From the NCBI RefSeq assembly GCF_048128805.1, contig NC_136004.1, positions 17,112,185-17,176,184 on the forward strand: DNA of 64,000 nt, written 5' to 3'. A program made the translations under genes and the position numbers. Numbering within the stretch: position 1 is the stretch's first letter; every line of letters begins with the position of its first letter. The stretch comes from Centroberyx gerrardi (taxonomy: Eukaryota; Chordata; Actinopteri; Beryciformes; Berycidae). Below are positions 52,481 to 63,594 of this stretch, one piece after another. The notes under the pieces were generated by a model. That model ran no database searches. It was not told the origin of the DNA and saw only the letters and a list, made by a program, of their open reading frames with translations.

Positions 52481-54915
52481 ACTAAGTAAACAACAGGTGG
52501 TGATCAAGTCATGCTAATGTTACTTTTTGACCGCTCCCTGCTGTCCTTCTTTAAGCTTTACATTTCATCACTGCTGCTCACTGCTTCTACTGTGCTGCAA
52601 GTCAGACACTTACATTCACAGCGAGGCCAAGTCACGTCACTACTCGAAAATAATCCCATTGGCAATGGCTTGCTCCCCCGTGGCCAGCAAAAGCTAATCA
52701 GAGTTGCCAAGGCTTTGGCCCGTTTTCAGGATACGCCACACATCATCAAAGTGCCAGGCTCGAGCCGTTCCACAGGAGGACGACTGTTATACATGATGCT
52801 CATGTCGCATTCAGAGGAAATCAATAGTTCTGCGGTCACAAGGGACATGGAGCTATGTTGATCACAGGCTCTAATTAGCCACTGGGATAGTCAGACATGG
52901 GCCAGATAATGTATGCAAATACATCTTGACACTAAGTTTCACCCTGCTTGGTGTGACAGATAGGTGGGGTACAGTGTACCGCATCAGGACAGTTCAGATA
53001 TTGTCAGCTAAGCTGTCAATCACAAACAAGTATACTAAATTGACTTTCAAAGACTTGATTGTCTAAACTTTCTGTCACTCACTGTATTGTCTTTCCCCAC
53101 CCATCCACCCATCTGACACTAAAACAAACCATATTATTTTCAAAGACAATTTCACCCATGCCATTTCAAACAAAGTTACAGACTTTTCTGTTGTAAAGTG
53201 ACATTCTACTATTGTAAGCATACAGATTGTTGACAGAGAGAAACTGCTGTCAGTATAATGTGGGGCCTCTATGACAGAGAGAATTAGAGCTCTGTCTTAT
53301 TTTAAAAAGCTCAGCGCATGCATTTCATGTTAATGTTATGTCTTACTCAGTCAGTATGGTAGTATCTATGCTGATGCTCCAGCAAAACACACAAAACTGC
53401 TGCAAAACCATAGGCCTCTGGTTCTAATAACAGAGGCAAAGTTAGGAAGTATGAAGTTACAGCATTGCCTTCTGAGATTAATGCCATTGCTTTGGTCAAT
53501 CGATCAATTTTACACATGATTACCATACATTTCTGATACTGTAATTCAAATATCCTTTCATTTTAATCTGCATTGTTGAGCTGGATTTTAGGTAAACAGA
53601 TTTATGCTGTTGACTGCTGCATCTCTGCCATTCTCTAATCTATATAATGGGTTTCAAGCGGAAGACACTAATGTAGGGATAATGCTCAAGTTACTTTAAA
53701 ATACAATTGAAATAGCACACTGTCTGACAGGAGTGGAACCTGATACCGAGATGAGGGCAGACGACACTCCATCAAACCGGGAGAGAGAGACAACTCCGAC
53801 TGAAAGAATAATCATGAGTGCGGCGGCTTATTGCAAGGTTTGAGCGCTTGAAAAGAAGTAGAGAGAATGGTTGAGTTAAGGTTGGAACGTTTCATAAATT
53901 AGGTCACATCCTGCTGAAATCAATGGTCATTTATGCTTCTATGCGCTGTCAGTTTGATGTCCAAGTGTGAGGACAAATTCAGTGCAGCATAAAATCAGCT
54001 CAGAGAGGAGAGTAATGCTGTCTATGCATTTGTATACATTCTTTGGTGCAGTTGAGTAATTGGACTGGTTTCTTCTTTGGCTTTTATCTTAGAGGTAATT
54101 TATATCTTGCCCCAGTGTTCACTCTAATCTCCAGCACTGTACACATTTTAAACCATGGGGACCTCATGCAAACAAACACACTGGACTTAGATAAAGTCAT
54201 GATGTCAGACGTTATACAGAAATAATCCGTTTCCTATCCTGTAGATATTTAAAGCCAGCATTTATCATTTTATTCTTACAATCAGGAAGGACTTTGAAGC
54301 CCGCAAAACATCAGCTTTACTCAAGGGCATCTGTGGGGAGTGAGCCAGCGTGTGTGTTTGATACTCAACCAAGTCGAACCAGGATACTTATCAGATTAAT
54401 AGAACTGAACGACCTTTTCCTGCAACCTTTTAGGGAAAAGTTGGAAAGTGATTTATTTGGCTCCATAATAAAATATATCACCATTATCAACCCTGAGGAC
54501 TGAAGAAAAACGGTTGTATATTCTATCTATCTATATTTCAGGCTGAGACAATAACCATCCTGCTGCTTAATCAGTGGTTTCAGATGCCCAACTGTGTATA
54601 GGTCTTTGTTTTGTACAGTTACTGTTAAAGGTGCAGCAATTAAGAATTTTCATATTCTATCTGTGTGGGATTGATAGAGCTGTTGTTGATCGGTGCCAAT
54701 GACTCAACGATTATTTTGCCAGGTGCTGAGATTTCTGGCTCTTGAATCTCATTTTCTGGCCCGTACTCTTTAAATGATTGACAACAAACATGAAAGTCCT
54801 CTTATTACCAGGGCAAGACAACATGGGAGAGTTACCAAAGGAAAGCTTGTAGAATTCAGGACTGCATCTAGGACAGCATCTTTTTCAACATCTTCTTTTA
54901 TGCCACGAATGCCAG
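52481..54915. other. Gene-free intergenic stretch
   Basis: Nothing recognised; an ORF at 52511-52861 lacks similarity and splice context. Confidence 0.5.
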
Positions 54916-54918
54916 TTG

Positions 54919-55127
54919 AGGTGGTACGGTGGCTTAGTGGTTAGAGTAACTATCCCATAATAGAAACGTCACAGGTTTGATCCCACATCAGCCATATATC
55001 CTGTCAAAGTGTCCTTGAGCAAGGCACAGATTCCCTGCCTGCTCGCTCAGTGAGAGTATCTCTGGATGAGAACATCAGCTAAAAGCCTAAAATGTAATGA
55101 AAAAAAACACACAAAAAAAAAAAAACA
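54919..55127 (+). mobile_element. tRNA-derived SINE (V-SINE-like)
   Basis: A-box TGGCTTAGTGG at 54930-54940 and B-box GGTTTGATCCC at 54974-54984 mark the tRNA-related head. The body has GTGTCCTTGAGCAAGGCAC. The 3' end, CTCTGGATGAGAACATCAGC followed by TAAAAGCCTAAAATG, is the LINE-related tail typical of teleost V-SINE/HpaI-type elements. An A-rich tail follows. Confidence 0.8.
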
Positions 55128-57480
55128 TGTGTCCTTGTGCGGTGCGGTTAGTAGAAACCCATACATGACTCTCCTCTGTGCTCAAGGAGGAAGGAATTAA
55201 AAATATACAGTTTCCGTGTGAATACTACGCCACCCTGCTGAACCAAGCAACCAATGTCAAAGTGATGCATTTATCAATTAAGCTATGGAGGATAAATGAT
55301 CTCTGTATATGTTCCAATACATGCTGGATCAACAATGACTCAGTTTAGTACCAGTATGCATTGCTCCACACTCACACAGTTGAACACCCAGTGCATTATT
55401 CATGAAAATAATAGGACATACTTTAAATTCAATATTTTTTCATCAGGATCTTAATCTGATTTAGTCTTACTGTCCTGTAGTAGAGACTATTTTCATTACT
55501 GTGTAGGCTACTTATAAAGTAAATTTTGATTGATACGTTAAATCATTTTAATGCATAACTCAGCAGAGAACTGTTAAAACCTTAAGCAGTTGGATTTGAG
55601 TAAAAATAAAAAGTGAACTTTTTTGCAAGTTACTTGTGTATCACTATCACTGTGTTCAGCAGCTTCTCAAATATAAAGCAGGAATCCAAGCTTCCTCAAA
55701 GGGCTTGCTAGGCATTTCCCAGGGAAAGACTACCTGGCTATTTGGTGTGTTATGCTTGATTATTTATAGCCTAGGCCTTCATTAGGAAATCTTATCTCCC
55801 TCTATGTCCTCCTAGGCGAAAGTGACTTTGCTGAAATGCATCTAAGTAGGTCAGGTAGGCATGCAGTATGCAATTAAATATTTCCTAATTTGCCAAAGAG
55901 CTGCATCTGGTTCAGGGTTTACATGCAAAAGCTTGTTTCCCAAGCTAGGTATGAAATGCCTATTCATCATAATAATCAAGAGAAATAAAAATAGAAATAG
56001 GTCATATTAAGAGAAAGTTATTTTCTATATTGGTTGTTATAAGAATGTGTTCTTCATCTACATTCACTCAAAAATGCATTCGCCTCCCTTTAAACACATT
56101 TTGTTGTGCTTAGAAAATTTGACAATCTAACTGGAAAAAGCAGTCTCTAAATTTAGGCGAGGTTATACATTTTAAAGAGAGTAAGAGTAAAACTATATTT
56201 TTTTGTATTACCCCCCTTATTTCATTTGGAAGAAATTACAGTCCAAAAATTTGAGACATTTGTCATTATGAAGTCTCTGTAGACTGTATGGTGTTATGTT
56301 TAATGTCTAGTTACATGGCTCCTGACAACATTATGATGATGTGAGCAGTGAGCTAAACCACGCTCCACATCCAAACAGGGGAGCAAACACTACAAACTCA
56401 CAGTCTCAGGCTGCAGACTCTAACTACTGAGTTGATTGGATTCTTGATGTTAGAAGTACTCAGAACACCACTGGGAGCTTTTATCCGTCTTCAGTGTTTA
56501 GTTTGTTCTCAGGCAGCACAGTAATGGTCTAACAAACAGGACAGGACAAGTTTAACAAAACCCTCCTGCTGTTTCACAGAGCATGATTAGGACTTTAAAT
56601 TGCAACAGCACATCTCTAATTCTGTTTAAGTCTACGCCCCTTGCAAATACCAGTTCTCAGATTAGATTTACTGCTTTTCGGATTCAAACCAAATGTTTTG
56701 AAACATTGTTGTGACAGAAAAGAACATGCAAGGAAAACCCAAAAGACAATATTGCATAGTGTTGTACAGAGGGTGGAAAAATGCCTGCTCTAGGTAAAAA
56801 AAATATTCATAAAATATCATTACATGTAATGCAATATCATGGGGTTAGGAAAGACAGAAGATAAATAACATGATATGACTAGAACTTATTGTTTATTCAC
56901 CCCCACACACAAATACACTACATATTGCACTGTTTATCATAGAGGAGAATCCTTTATGAGATTATTTTTTGCTTCCTTACACCTTCAATAAAATGGAAAG
57001 TGGGGGATGTCAACAACAACACAAACGTTGCATCTGAACAGAATTTCAAATTGTGACATGCTCACATTAACCTCTAGTAGCTGCCAGTGTGAAACAATGC
57101 ATAAATTGGGTAGTTATTCTGCATATATAATGTAGCAGGTTTGAGGAAGATCAAAGCCAGAATGCAGTATCATAATAATAACAACAATATAGGGCGTGGA
57201 GGAGACCCTATGCCTTGTTATTACTGAGGAGGTGAGAGCTTATAATTTAGTTTCAAGATAGACCGAGATCTGTTAGAGCGCTGCTTATAAACATTTGATG
57301 CGTTCCAGTCTTTTCCCATAACTTTGACATCTCCTCGTGCTGTTTTCTTCTCAGCTGTAAGAGAGAGCTGAAGCGCAGAGTAAATATTCTCACAGGGAAT
57401 ACAAATAAGCTGCACTTTCCTTCGTTAGAGTATTTGAAGTTGCTCTAAAACAAAGTTAAATTAATTAAGTTAAATTAATT
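55128..57480. other. Gene-free intergenic stretch
   Basis: AT-rich; no gene, RNA or repeat that I can name. Confidence 0.5.
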
Positions 57481-57486
57481 AATTTA

Positions 57487-57606
57487 CAGTGTTGGGGAAA
57501 GTTACTTTTGAAACTAACTTGTTACTTTACTTCATTACTTGCCCTAAATAGTAACTAGTTACGTTACTAAGTTAGTCTTTATTAAAAGTAACACGTTAGA
57601 GTAGGC
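57487..57606. mobile_element. hAT-type MITE fragment
   Basis: Starts CAGTGTTGGGGAAAGTTACT and continues with GTTACTTTACTTCATTACTT and TAACTAGTTACGTTACTAAG. This is the terminus of a very common fish hAT-derived MITE (CAGTGTTGGGNAAGTTACTTTN..). The other end is not visible. Confidence 0.6.
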
Positions 57607-57844
57607 CTACTTGCTGCTTTTAAGGATTGTGCAATTGGGAAGGACAATCAGAAAGGGAGGAGAGTGTGACGGCCGCGGAAAAAGGAGACTTACAGGGAAT
57701 TCTTTACACAAATAGACATTGTTGGACAAAATGGACTACTTGGACAGCTTAACTCTATTCATATACATTTATTTTTTTATTTATTTTCTGAACTCAGCCA
57801 CACAATTTCTCAAATTTCTCTGAGTTGTTTGCCGCTTTCATCCC

Positions 57845-57849
57845 GGTGC
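57845..57849. repeat. 5' target-site duplication of gypsy element
   Basis: GGTGC, repeated at 62974-62978; a 5-bp duplication as made by Ty3/gypsy integrases. Confidence 0.9.
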
Positions 57850-58232
57850 TGTCATGATCTGGCTCTTTGTGTTTTGCCCGCCCACCTAATCCTTTTCCTT
57901 TCTCCCTCTCCCTCAGCAGGTTCATGCAGAGGGGCGGGGCCGATCTCCACGGGAGTGAGGCTCACAAGGCACACCTGTCTCTCATCCCGCAATCAGCCCG
58001 GCTTCTTAAGCCTGCTCCAAATTCTCCCCAGTGCCAGATGATTCCCGCACATGCTCGTGTCTCATGCCTCCTCGCTCTCGTGAAGATCTCCTGTCGTAGT
58101 GTTTCCTCAGCGTATCACTTGTAGATACTCTAGTCCCAGTTTTCTAGTGAGTTTTTGTTAACTTTCGGAAATAAACTGTTTTTGTTCGATTCTGCATCTG
58201 GGTCCTGGCTCTCCTTGAACACACCCCTAACA
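57850..58232 (+). repeat. 5' LTR
   Basis: 383 bp, TGTCATGATC..CCCTAACA. A TATA-like TTCTTAAG at 58003-58010 sits 23-30 nt before the segment GCCAGATGATTC (58033-58044), the probable RNA 5' end. The poly(A) signal AATAAA is at 58170-58175. U3, R and U5 are therefore roughly 57850-58030, 58031-58195 and the remainder. It differs from the 3' LTR only at 57879 (C versus T). Confidence 0.96.
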
Positions 58233-58244
58233 GAATCATCTGGC
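58233..58244 (+). other. Putative self-priming primer-binding site
   Basis: GAATCATCTGGC begins at the base right after the LTR. It is the exact reverse complement of 58033-58044 within the same LTR. There is no TGG-starting tRNA complement directly after the LTR. Tf1 and vertebrate sushi elements prime reverse transcription by folding the mRNA 5' end onto such a site. Confidence 0.8.
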
Positions 58245-58248
58245 CAGA

Positions 58249-59277
58249 ATGGACCCAGCAGAATCTGAGAGTTTTAAGCGGGTGCTCTCTAGCCAGGCAG
58301 CAGTGGTTAATCAGCACGAGTCGTCCCTGCTCCAGGTGATGGAACACCTGCAGCAGCTCACCGCCAGCGTGTCTCAACTGGGCGGCCAACTGGAGGCCAT
58401 CAAAGACCAAGTGATTCCACCTTCCGGCTCTTCCCCTCGACTCCAAGCAGCTGACCAGACCGCCAGTCCAGCGCAGCAAACCAGAGAGCCCTACATCCCT
58501 ATACCTGCCAGGTATTCCGGTGATTTAGGGACATGTGCTCAGTTTCTCCATCAGTGTTCACTAGTGTTTAGCCAACAGCCTAATACATATGCTTCTCAGT
58601 CAGCTAAAATTTCATTTGTCATGAGTTTACTCACAGGACAGGCAGCCGCCTGGTCCTTAGCCATCTCAGGGCAGCAATCAGACCTCCTCACTGACTACAA
58701 ACTATTCTCAGATGAGATGAAGCGGGTTTTCGACCACCCAGTCAAGGGTAGACAGGCAGTGGGTCAATTGCTGGATCTTCAGCAGGGAAACCAGCCAGTG
58801 TCACAGTTTGCTGTAAGTTTCCGCATTCTAGCCGCGGAGAGCGGGTGGGGGGACGCAGCCCTTCAGGCTGTTTTTTGTAAAGGGCTCTCCAGTGAAATTA
58901 AAGATGAGCTGGCAGTGCGTGAAGAATGCTCCTCACTTAACCAACTCATAGATTTAGCCATCAGACTAGATAACAGACTGAGGGAGAGGAATAGGGAAAG
59001 ACTGGAAACCAGGAGAAGACCTGCAGCCGGTTCCTCGCCTCCCGTCCAGGACCCCGCACCACCCACTCAAGGCTCCACCCTCCTCGCCCACGAGTCCCGC
59101 CAACCCCCAGCGGAGGAATCCATGCAGCTCGGACGGGCGCGCCTGACCCCAGCGGAACGACAGAGGCGGATGACAGGGAGACTCTGCCTCTACTGCGGCC
59201 AAGAGGGACATTACGCCAGCCGCTGTCCGGAGGTGCCAAAAGGCCAGGCTCACCAGGGAACAGGAGGTTCCTGGTGA
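58249..59277 (+). CDS. gag: Gag of the gypsy element
   Basis: 342 residues, starting at an ATG only 16 nt after the LTR. An N-terminal coiled-coil-like segment (about 10-55; [20 protein letters not shown]) precedes the retrotransposon capsid domain (about 80-245; [31 protein letters not shown], and [14 protein letters not shown] with [13 protein letters not shown]). A basic Arg-rich linker leads to one CCHC zinc knuckle (C313, C316, H321, C326; [14 protein letters not shown]). The capsid resembles the sushi gag from which the mammalian RTL/MART and PEG10 genes derive. It forms the particle and packages RNA. The frame ends in TGA inside the open pol frame. Confidence 0.93.
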   Translation: MDPAESESFKRVLSSQAAVVNQHESSLLQVMEHLQQLTASVSQLGGQLEAIKDQVIPPSGSSPRLQAADQTASPAQQTREPYIPIPARYSGDLGTCAQFLHQCSLVFSQQPNTYASQSAKISFVMSLLTGQAAAWSLAISGQQSDLLTDYKLFSDEMKRVFDHPVKGRQAVGQLLDLQQGNQPVSQFAVSFRILAAESGWGDAALQAVFCKGLSSEIKDELAVREECSSLNQLIDLAIRLDNRLRERNRERLETRRRPAAGSSPPVQDPAPPTQGSTLLAHESRQPPAEESMQLGRARLTPAERQRRMTGRLCLYCGQEGHYASRCPEVPKGQAHQGTGGSW

Positions 59278-62200
59278 GCCGAATCTCGTCATCCTCCGCT
59301 TCACGCCTCCGGGTGGCAGGTACGATTCACGCCACACAACACTCCCTCTCGGTCGAGGTCTTGGTCGACTCGGGGGCAGATGACAATTTCATTGACATTA
59401 GTTTCGTTAAAGCCCATGGCCTACCTGTGTATAAGCTAACCTCACCCAAGGAGATCCACTCCATAGATGGTAAATTGTTGGAAATTGTTACTCACAAGAC
59501 CGAGCCCCTTAAGCTACTTCTTTCCAGCAATCATCACGAGCATGTTGAATTGTTTGTCATCACCTCCCCCCTTAACAACGTCATCTTGGGCATTCCCTGG
59601 CTCAAGCGGCATAACCCCCACATTGACTGGGTCACGGGCACCATCCGTAAGTGGAGCCTGTACTGCCATGCTCACTGCCTGCAATCTGCAGTCCCGGCCC
59701 GGATCTCCAGCTCCTGCCAGCAACCCGAGGAAATTGACCTGACTAATGTCCCCTCCGAGTACCATGACTTAAAGGAGGTGTTCAGTAAGACTTCTGCCAG
59801 CACCCTTCCCCCGCATAGACCTTACGACTGTGCAATCGAGTTGCTCCCCGGGTCACCCCTCCCTACCAAGCGGTTGTATAACCTCTCCAAGCCTGAAAGG
59901 GAGGCTATGGAGAGTTATATCACCGACTCGGTAGCGGCGGGGCTGATCCGGCCCTCTTCCTCACCTGTAGGGGCGGGCTTTTTCTTCGTTGAGAAAAAGG
60001 ACAAAACGCTCCGCCCCTGTATTGACTACACAGGACTTAACGACATCACAGTCAAGAACAAGTACCCTCTTCCCCTCATAGACTCTGCGTTCAGCCCCCT
60101 ACACGACGCCTGCGTTTTCTCAAAATTAGATTTGAGAAACGCCTACCATCTCGTCAGGATCCGTGAGGGGGATGAATGGAAGACTGCGTTTAACACGCAC
60201 CTGGGACACTTTGAGTATCGGGTGATGCCTTTTGGACTGACTAATGCTCCTGCTGTTTTTCAATGTTTGGTAAATGATGTGTTACGAGACTTACTAAACA
60301 AGGTTGTGTTCGTTTACCTCGATGACATTTTGATTTTCTCACGGTCCCAAGATGAACATGTTAGTCACGTCCGGGATGTCTTACAAAGACTCCTAGAAAA
60401 CAAGCTCTATGTCAAGGCTGAGAAATGTGAGTTTCATGTGTCTTCTGTCAGTTTCTTAGGATACGTGGTGGAGAAGGGGCAGCTGCGGGCCGACCCCTCA
60501 AAGGTGGAGGCAGTCAGGGAGTGGCCTGTTCCCACCACTCACAAGCAACTACAACGCTTCCTAGGGTTTGCTAATTTTTACAGACGGTTCATAAGAAACT
60601 ATAGCCGGATAGCGGCCCCTCTCTCTTCTCTCACCTCGAGTAAAGTAAACTTTGCCTGGTCACCTACTGCTGATGCTGCTTTTGGCACACTGAAAGACAT
60701 GTTTATTAAAGCGCCTGTCCTTGCTCACCCAGATCCTGAGCAGCAGTTTGTGGTCGAGGTTGATGCCTCGGATTCAGGGGTCGGGGCCGTCCTCTCCCAG
60801 CGCCAGCCTGCGGACGGCAAGCTCCACCCCTGCGCTTTCTTCTCTCGTCGCCTCAGTCCTGCGGAGCGCAACTACGACGTGGGAAACCGAGAGCTATTGG
60901 CGGTGGTTCTGGCTCTTCAGGAGTGGCGGCACTGGTTGGAGGGGTCTGCGCAGCCATTCATCATGTGGACAGACCACAAGAACCTGTCATACCTGCGCAC
61001 AGCGCGGCGCCTCAACTCCCGTCAGGCCTGGTGGGCTCTCTTCCTGGGCCGGTTCTCCTACACCCTCACCTATCGCCCCGGTTCGAGGAACGTCAAGCCA
61101 GATGCACTCTCCCGACAGTTTTCCGAGGAAGAGAGGGAGCCCAGCAGTGAGACCATCCTTCCTCCCGCCTGTGTGGTGGGGGCGCTCCGGTGGCGGGTCG
61201 AGAAGGAGGTCCAGGAAGCCCTCCAGGGACAAACAGTGCCGGACGGGTGCCCTCCCGGACGGCTTTTCGTTCCCGTGGTCACGAGATCTTCAGTGCTCTC
61301 TTGGGGACACGCCTCCCGGATAGCCTGCCACCCGGGAGTCCATCGCACCCTCACATTGGTTCAGCAGCGTTTTTGGTGGCCGTCCATGGCTGCTGATGTT
61401 CGAGCCTTCATTGCCGCCTGCACGGTGTGTGCTCGCAACAAGGCCTCACACCGTCCCCCGGCGGGTCTCCTCCAGCCCCTACCCATTCCTCCACGCCCTT
61501 GGTCTCACATAGCAGTGGATTTTGTTACGGGCCTGCCTCCCTCAGAAGGAAACGACACCATTTTGACTATTGTGGATCGGTTCTCCAAGGCGGTTCATTT
61601 TGTTCCCCTTCCCAAGCTCCCCTCCGCCTTGGAGACCGCTAATCTGTTAGTTCGGCATGTGTTCAGGCTCCATGGTATCCCCCAGGACATCGTATCGGAC
61701 CGAGGTCCACAATTCACCTCCCAGGTATGGAAGGCTTTCTGTCGGGCTCTGGGGGCCGCCACCAGTCTCACCTCCGGCTACCATCCCCAATCTAACGGGC
61801 AAACAGAACGGGCCAATCAGGACCTCGAGACTGCTCTCCGCTGCGTCGCCTCCCGGCTCCCCTCCTCCTGGGCGACACACCTTCCCTGGGTGGAGTATGC
61901 GCACAACTCCTTGATCAGCTCGGCCACGGGTATGTCCCCGTTCATGATCAACACAGGATTCCAACCCCCTCTATTCCCCAGTCAGGAGTCCGACGCAGCG
62001 GTGCCCTCGGTTCGGGCCCAGTTCCGCCGGGTCAGACGGGTGTGGCGTGAGACCAGGGCAGCGTTGGGTAGGACCGCTGAACGGAATCGGCGGTTGGCAG
62101 ACCGTCACCGGATCCCTGCTCCCAACTACAAGGTGGGTCAAGAGGTATGGCTGTCATCACGAGATCTTCCCCTCCAGACCGAGTCCAGAAAAATGGCCCC

Positions 62201-62579
62201 CAGGTACGTCGGTCCCTACACGGTGGAGAAAGTGATCAACCCCAGTGCCGTCCGGCTCCGCCTCCCTGCCTCACTGAACGTCCACCCGGTGTTCCACGTC
62301 TCCCTCCTGAAACCTGTCTCGGTCAGCCCTCTCCAACCACCAGTGCCACCGCCTCCTTCCCCCCGTCTCATCGAGGGTCACCCAGCATACACAGTCACCC
62401 GCATTCTGGACGTCCGCAGGCGGGGCCGAGGATATCAGTACCTGGTGGATTGGGAGGGGTACGGTCCCGAGGAGCGCTCCTGGATCTCGCGCTCCCTCAT
62501 CCTCGACCCACAACTGCTGCGAGAGTTCTACAGTAGGTACCCGGGTAAGCCAGGTAGGACGCCTGGAGGCGTCCATTAG
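59274..62579 (+). CDS. pol: Pol of the gypsy element: protease, RT, RNase H, integrase, chromodomain
   Basis: An open frame of 1101 codons, -1 relative to gag. It has no ATG at its beginning, so it is presumably made as Gag-Pol by frameshift. Domains by codon number from 59274: aspartic protease (DSGA at 32-35); reverse transcriptase about 190-400 ([34 protein letters not shown] at 348-351); RNase H about 490-610 ([20 protein letters not shown]); integrase zinc region H686, H690, C716, C719; catalytic core D749, D809, E845; GPY/F region ([11 protein letters not shown], about 977-987); C-terminal chromodomain about 1038-1090 ([15 protein letters not shown]). All catalytic residues are present and no stop interrupts the frame. 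The true N-terminal boundary of Pol lies upstream within the overlap. Confidence 0.94.
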   Translation: MSRISSSSASRLRVAGTIHATQHSLSVEVLVDSGADDNFIDISFVKAHGLPVYKLTSPKEIHSIDGKLLEIVTHKTEPLKLLLSSNHHEHVELFVITSPLNNVILGIPWLKRHNPHIDWVTGTIRKWSLYCHAHCLQSAVPARISSSCQQPEEIDLTNVPSEYHDLKEVFSKTSASTLPPHRPYDCAIELLPGSPLPTKRLYNLSKPEREAMESYITDSVAAGLIRPSSSPVGAGFFFVEKKDKTLRPCIDYTGLNDITVKNKYPLPLIDSAFSPLHDACVFSKLDLRNAYHLVRIREGDEWKTAFNTHLGHFEYRVMPFGLTNAPAVFQCLVNDVLRDLLNKVVFVYLDDILIFSRSQDEHVSHVRDVLQRLLENKLYVKAEKCEFHVSSVSFLGYVVEKGQLRADPSKVEAVREWPVPTTHKQLQRFLGFANFYRRFIRNYSRIAAPLSSLTSSKVNFAWSPTADAAFGTLKDMFIKAPVLAHPDPEQQFVVEVDASDSGVGAVLSQRQPADGKLHPCAFFSRRLSPAERNYDVGNRELLAVVLALQEWRHWLEGSAQPFIMWTDHKNLSYLRTARRLNSRQAWWALFLGRFSYTLTYRPGSRNVKPDALSRQFSEEEREPSSETILPPACVVGALRWRVEKEVQEALQGQTVPDGCPPGRLFVPVVTRSSVLSWGHASRIACHPGVHRTLTLVQQRFWWPSMAADVRAFIAACTVCARNKASHRPPAGLLQPLPIPPRPWSHIAVDFVTGLPPSEGNDTILTIVDRFSKAVHFVPLPKLPSALETANLLVRHVFRLHGIPQDIVSDRGPQFTSQVWKAFCRALGAATSLTSGYHPQSNGQTERANQDLETALRCVASRLPSSWATHLPWVEYAHNSLISSATGMSPFMINTGFQPPLFPSQESDAAVPSVRAQFRRVRRVWRETRAALGRTAERNRRLADRHRIPAPNYKVGQEVWLSSRDLPLQTESRKMAPRYVGPYTVEKVINPSAVRLRLPASLNVHPVFHVSLLKPVSVSPLQPPVPPPPSPRLIEGHPAYTVTRILDVRRRGRGYQYLVDWEGYGPEERSWISRSLILDPQLLREFYSRYPGKPGRTPGGVH

Positions 62580-62590
62580 GGGGGGGGTAC
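62576..62590 (+). other. Polypurine tract
   Basis: AGGGGGGGGG (62578-62587) followed by TAC and the 3' LTR. It primes plus-strand synthesis. The pol stop codon TAG (62577-62579) runs into the tract. Confidence 0.85.
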
Positions 62591-62973
62591 TGTCATGATC
62601 TGGCTCTTTGTGTTTTGCCTGCCCACCTAATCCTTTTCCTTTCTCCCTCTCCCTCAGCAGGTTCATGCAGAGGGGCGGGGCCGATCTCCACGGGAGTGAG
62701 GCTCACAAGGCACACCTGTCTCTCATCCCGCAATCAGCCCGGCTTCTTAAGCCTGCTCCAAATTCTCCCCAGTGCCAGATGATTCCCGCACATGCTCGTG
62801 TCTCATGCCTCCTCGCTCTCGTGAAGATCTCCTGTCGTAGTGTTTCCTCAGCGTATCACTTGTAGATACTCTAGTCCCAGTTTTCTAGTGAGTTTTTGTT
62901 AACTTTCGGAAATAAACTGTTTTTGTTCGATTCTGCATCTGGGTCCTGGCTCTCCTTGAACACACCCCTAACA
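62591..62973 (+). repeat. 3' LTR
   Basis: 383 bp, identical to the 5' LTR apart from T at 62620 in place of C at 57879, a CpG-to-TpG type change. Poly(A) signal in the same position. Confidence 0.96.
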
Positions 62974-62978
62974 GGTGC
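62974..62978. repeat. 3' target-site duplication of gypsy element
   Basis: GGTGC, identical to 57845-57849. Confidence 0.9.
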
Positions 62979-63045
62979 AGCTGGAACGGCTGGAGGCTTT
63001 GCAGCGTTTATGCTTCAAGACTGTTAGACAACATTTAGGCCTATA

Positions 63046-63046
<1 letters not shown>

Positions 63047-63077
<31 letters not shown>
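63047..63077. repeat. (CA)n microsatellite
   Basis: About 15 CA units just beyond the gypsy element. Confidence 0.95.
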
Positions 63078-63080
<3 letters not shown>

Positions 63081-63265
63081 AGAAGCATGTGACATATTGC
63101 ACATACATTTTGACTTATTTTACATACATTAGTCTAGACTTGTAAATGCATGCATCTACAAGCCTGCTCCAATACAGTTCTACCTAATAGGCTAAATATA
63201 ATTTCAAATAATCCAAACTCATTTTTGGCATTCAATCGGCGGTTTGGCCCGTTGTTTCTCCTCCA

Positions 63266-63470
63266 CCAATCAGAACACGGCTTTGCTTCGCTATTCTAAC
63301 TGATTATGGCATCATTGGATGGAGATGGCTCTACCAATCAGAGCCTGTCTCAGCTGCACTGATGACATCACAATCAGAATTCTGACGTGTTTGGTCGCAG
63401 CAGCTCAGGGCATAAAAGGCCCGGCTGGAGGTCTTGAGCTTCAGACCTTACCACTGTAAGGTCTGCTCCC
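63266..63470 (+). promoter_or_regulatory. Promoter-like module: CCAAT boxes, CRE-like sites, TATA box
   Basis: CCAAT at 63266-63270 and 63334-63338, both in CCAATCAGA, with ATTGG at 63314-63318. CRE-like TGACATCA lies at 63363-63370 and TGACGTG at 63383-63389. ATAAAAGG at 63412-63419 is a TATA-like box. A hairpin CAGACCTTA/TAAGGTCTG (63442-63465) falls where a transcript 5' end would be. The gene it serves is not identified; the ORF just downstream is short. Confidence 0.45.
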
Positions 63471-63594
63471 CTGGGCGCTGGTAAAGCTGATGCTTGAACC
63501 ACGGCAAGAGGCTCTCTTTGGGAAGCCTTTTACACGGTCCTCATTTCAGACCAGTAGCTATTGGACGCTTGATGGGCGTGTTTGGAAACTTTTT

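Larger units (their letters stand above)
57850..62973 (+). mobile_element. Full-length chromodomain Ty3/gypsy LTR retrotransposon (sushi-like)
   Basis: A 5124-bp element with two 383-bp LTRs (TG..CA ends) that differ at one base, 5-bp duplications of GGTGC, an intact gag (342 aa) and an intact pol (1101 aa) with no env. The chromodomain at the end of pol places it among chromoviruses; gag, layout and priming site fit the vertebrate Tf1/sushi group. It lies in plus orientation in gene-poor DNA. By LTR identity it is very young and may be transposition-competent or polymorphic. Confidence 0.96.

Noticed and set aside
52511..52861. 116-codon ORF in intergenic DNA
   Set aside because: No similarity, no promoter or splice context, and surroundings are repeat-derived.
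54925..54990. tRNA gene
   Set aside because: A- and B-boxes are present but the cloverleaf is degenerate and the SINE body follows.
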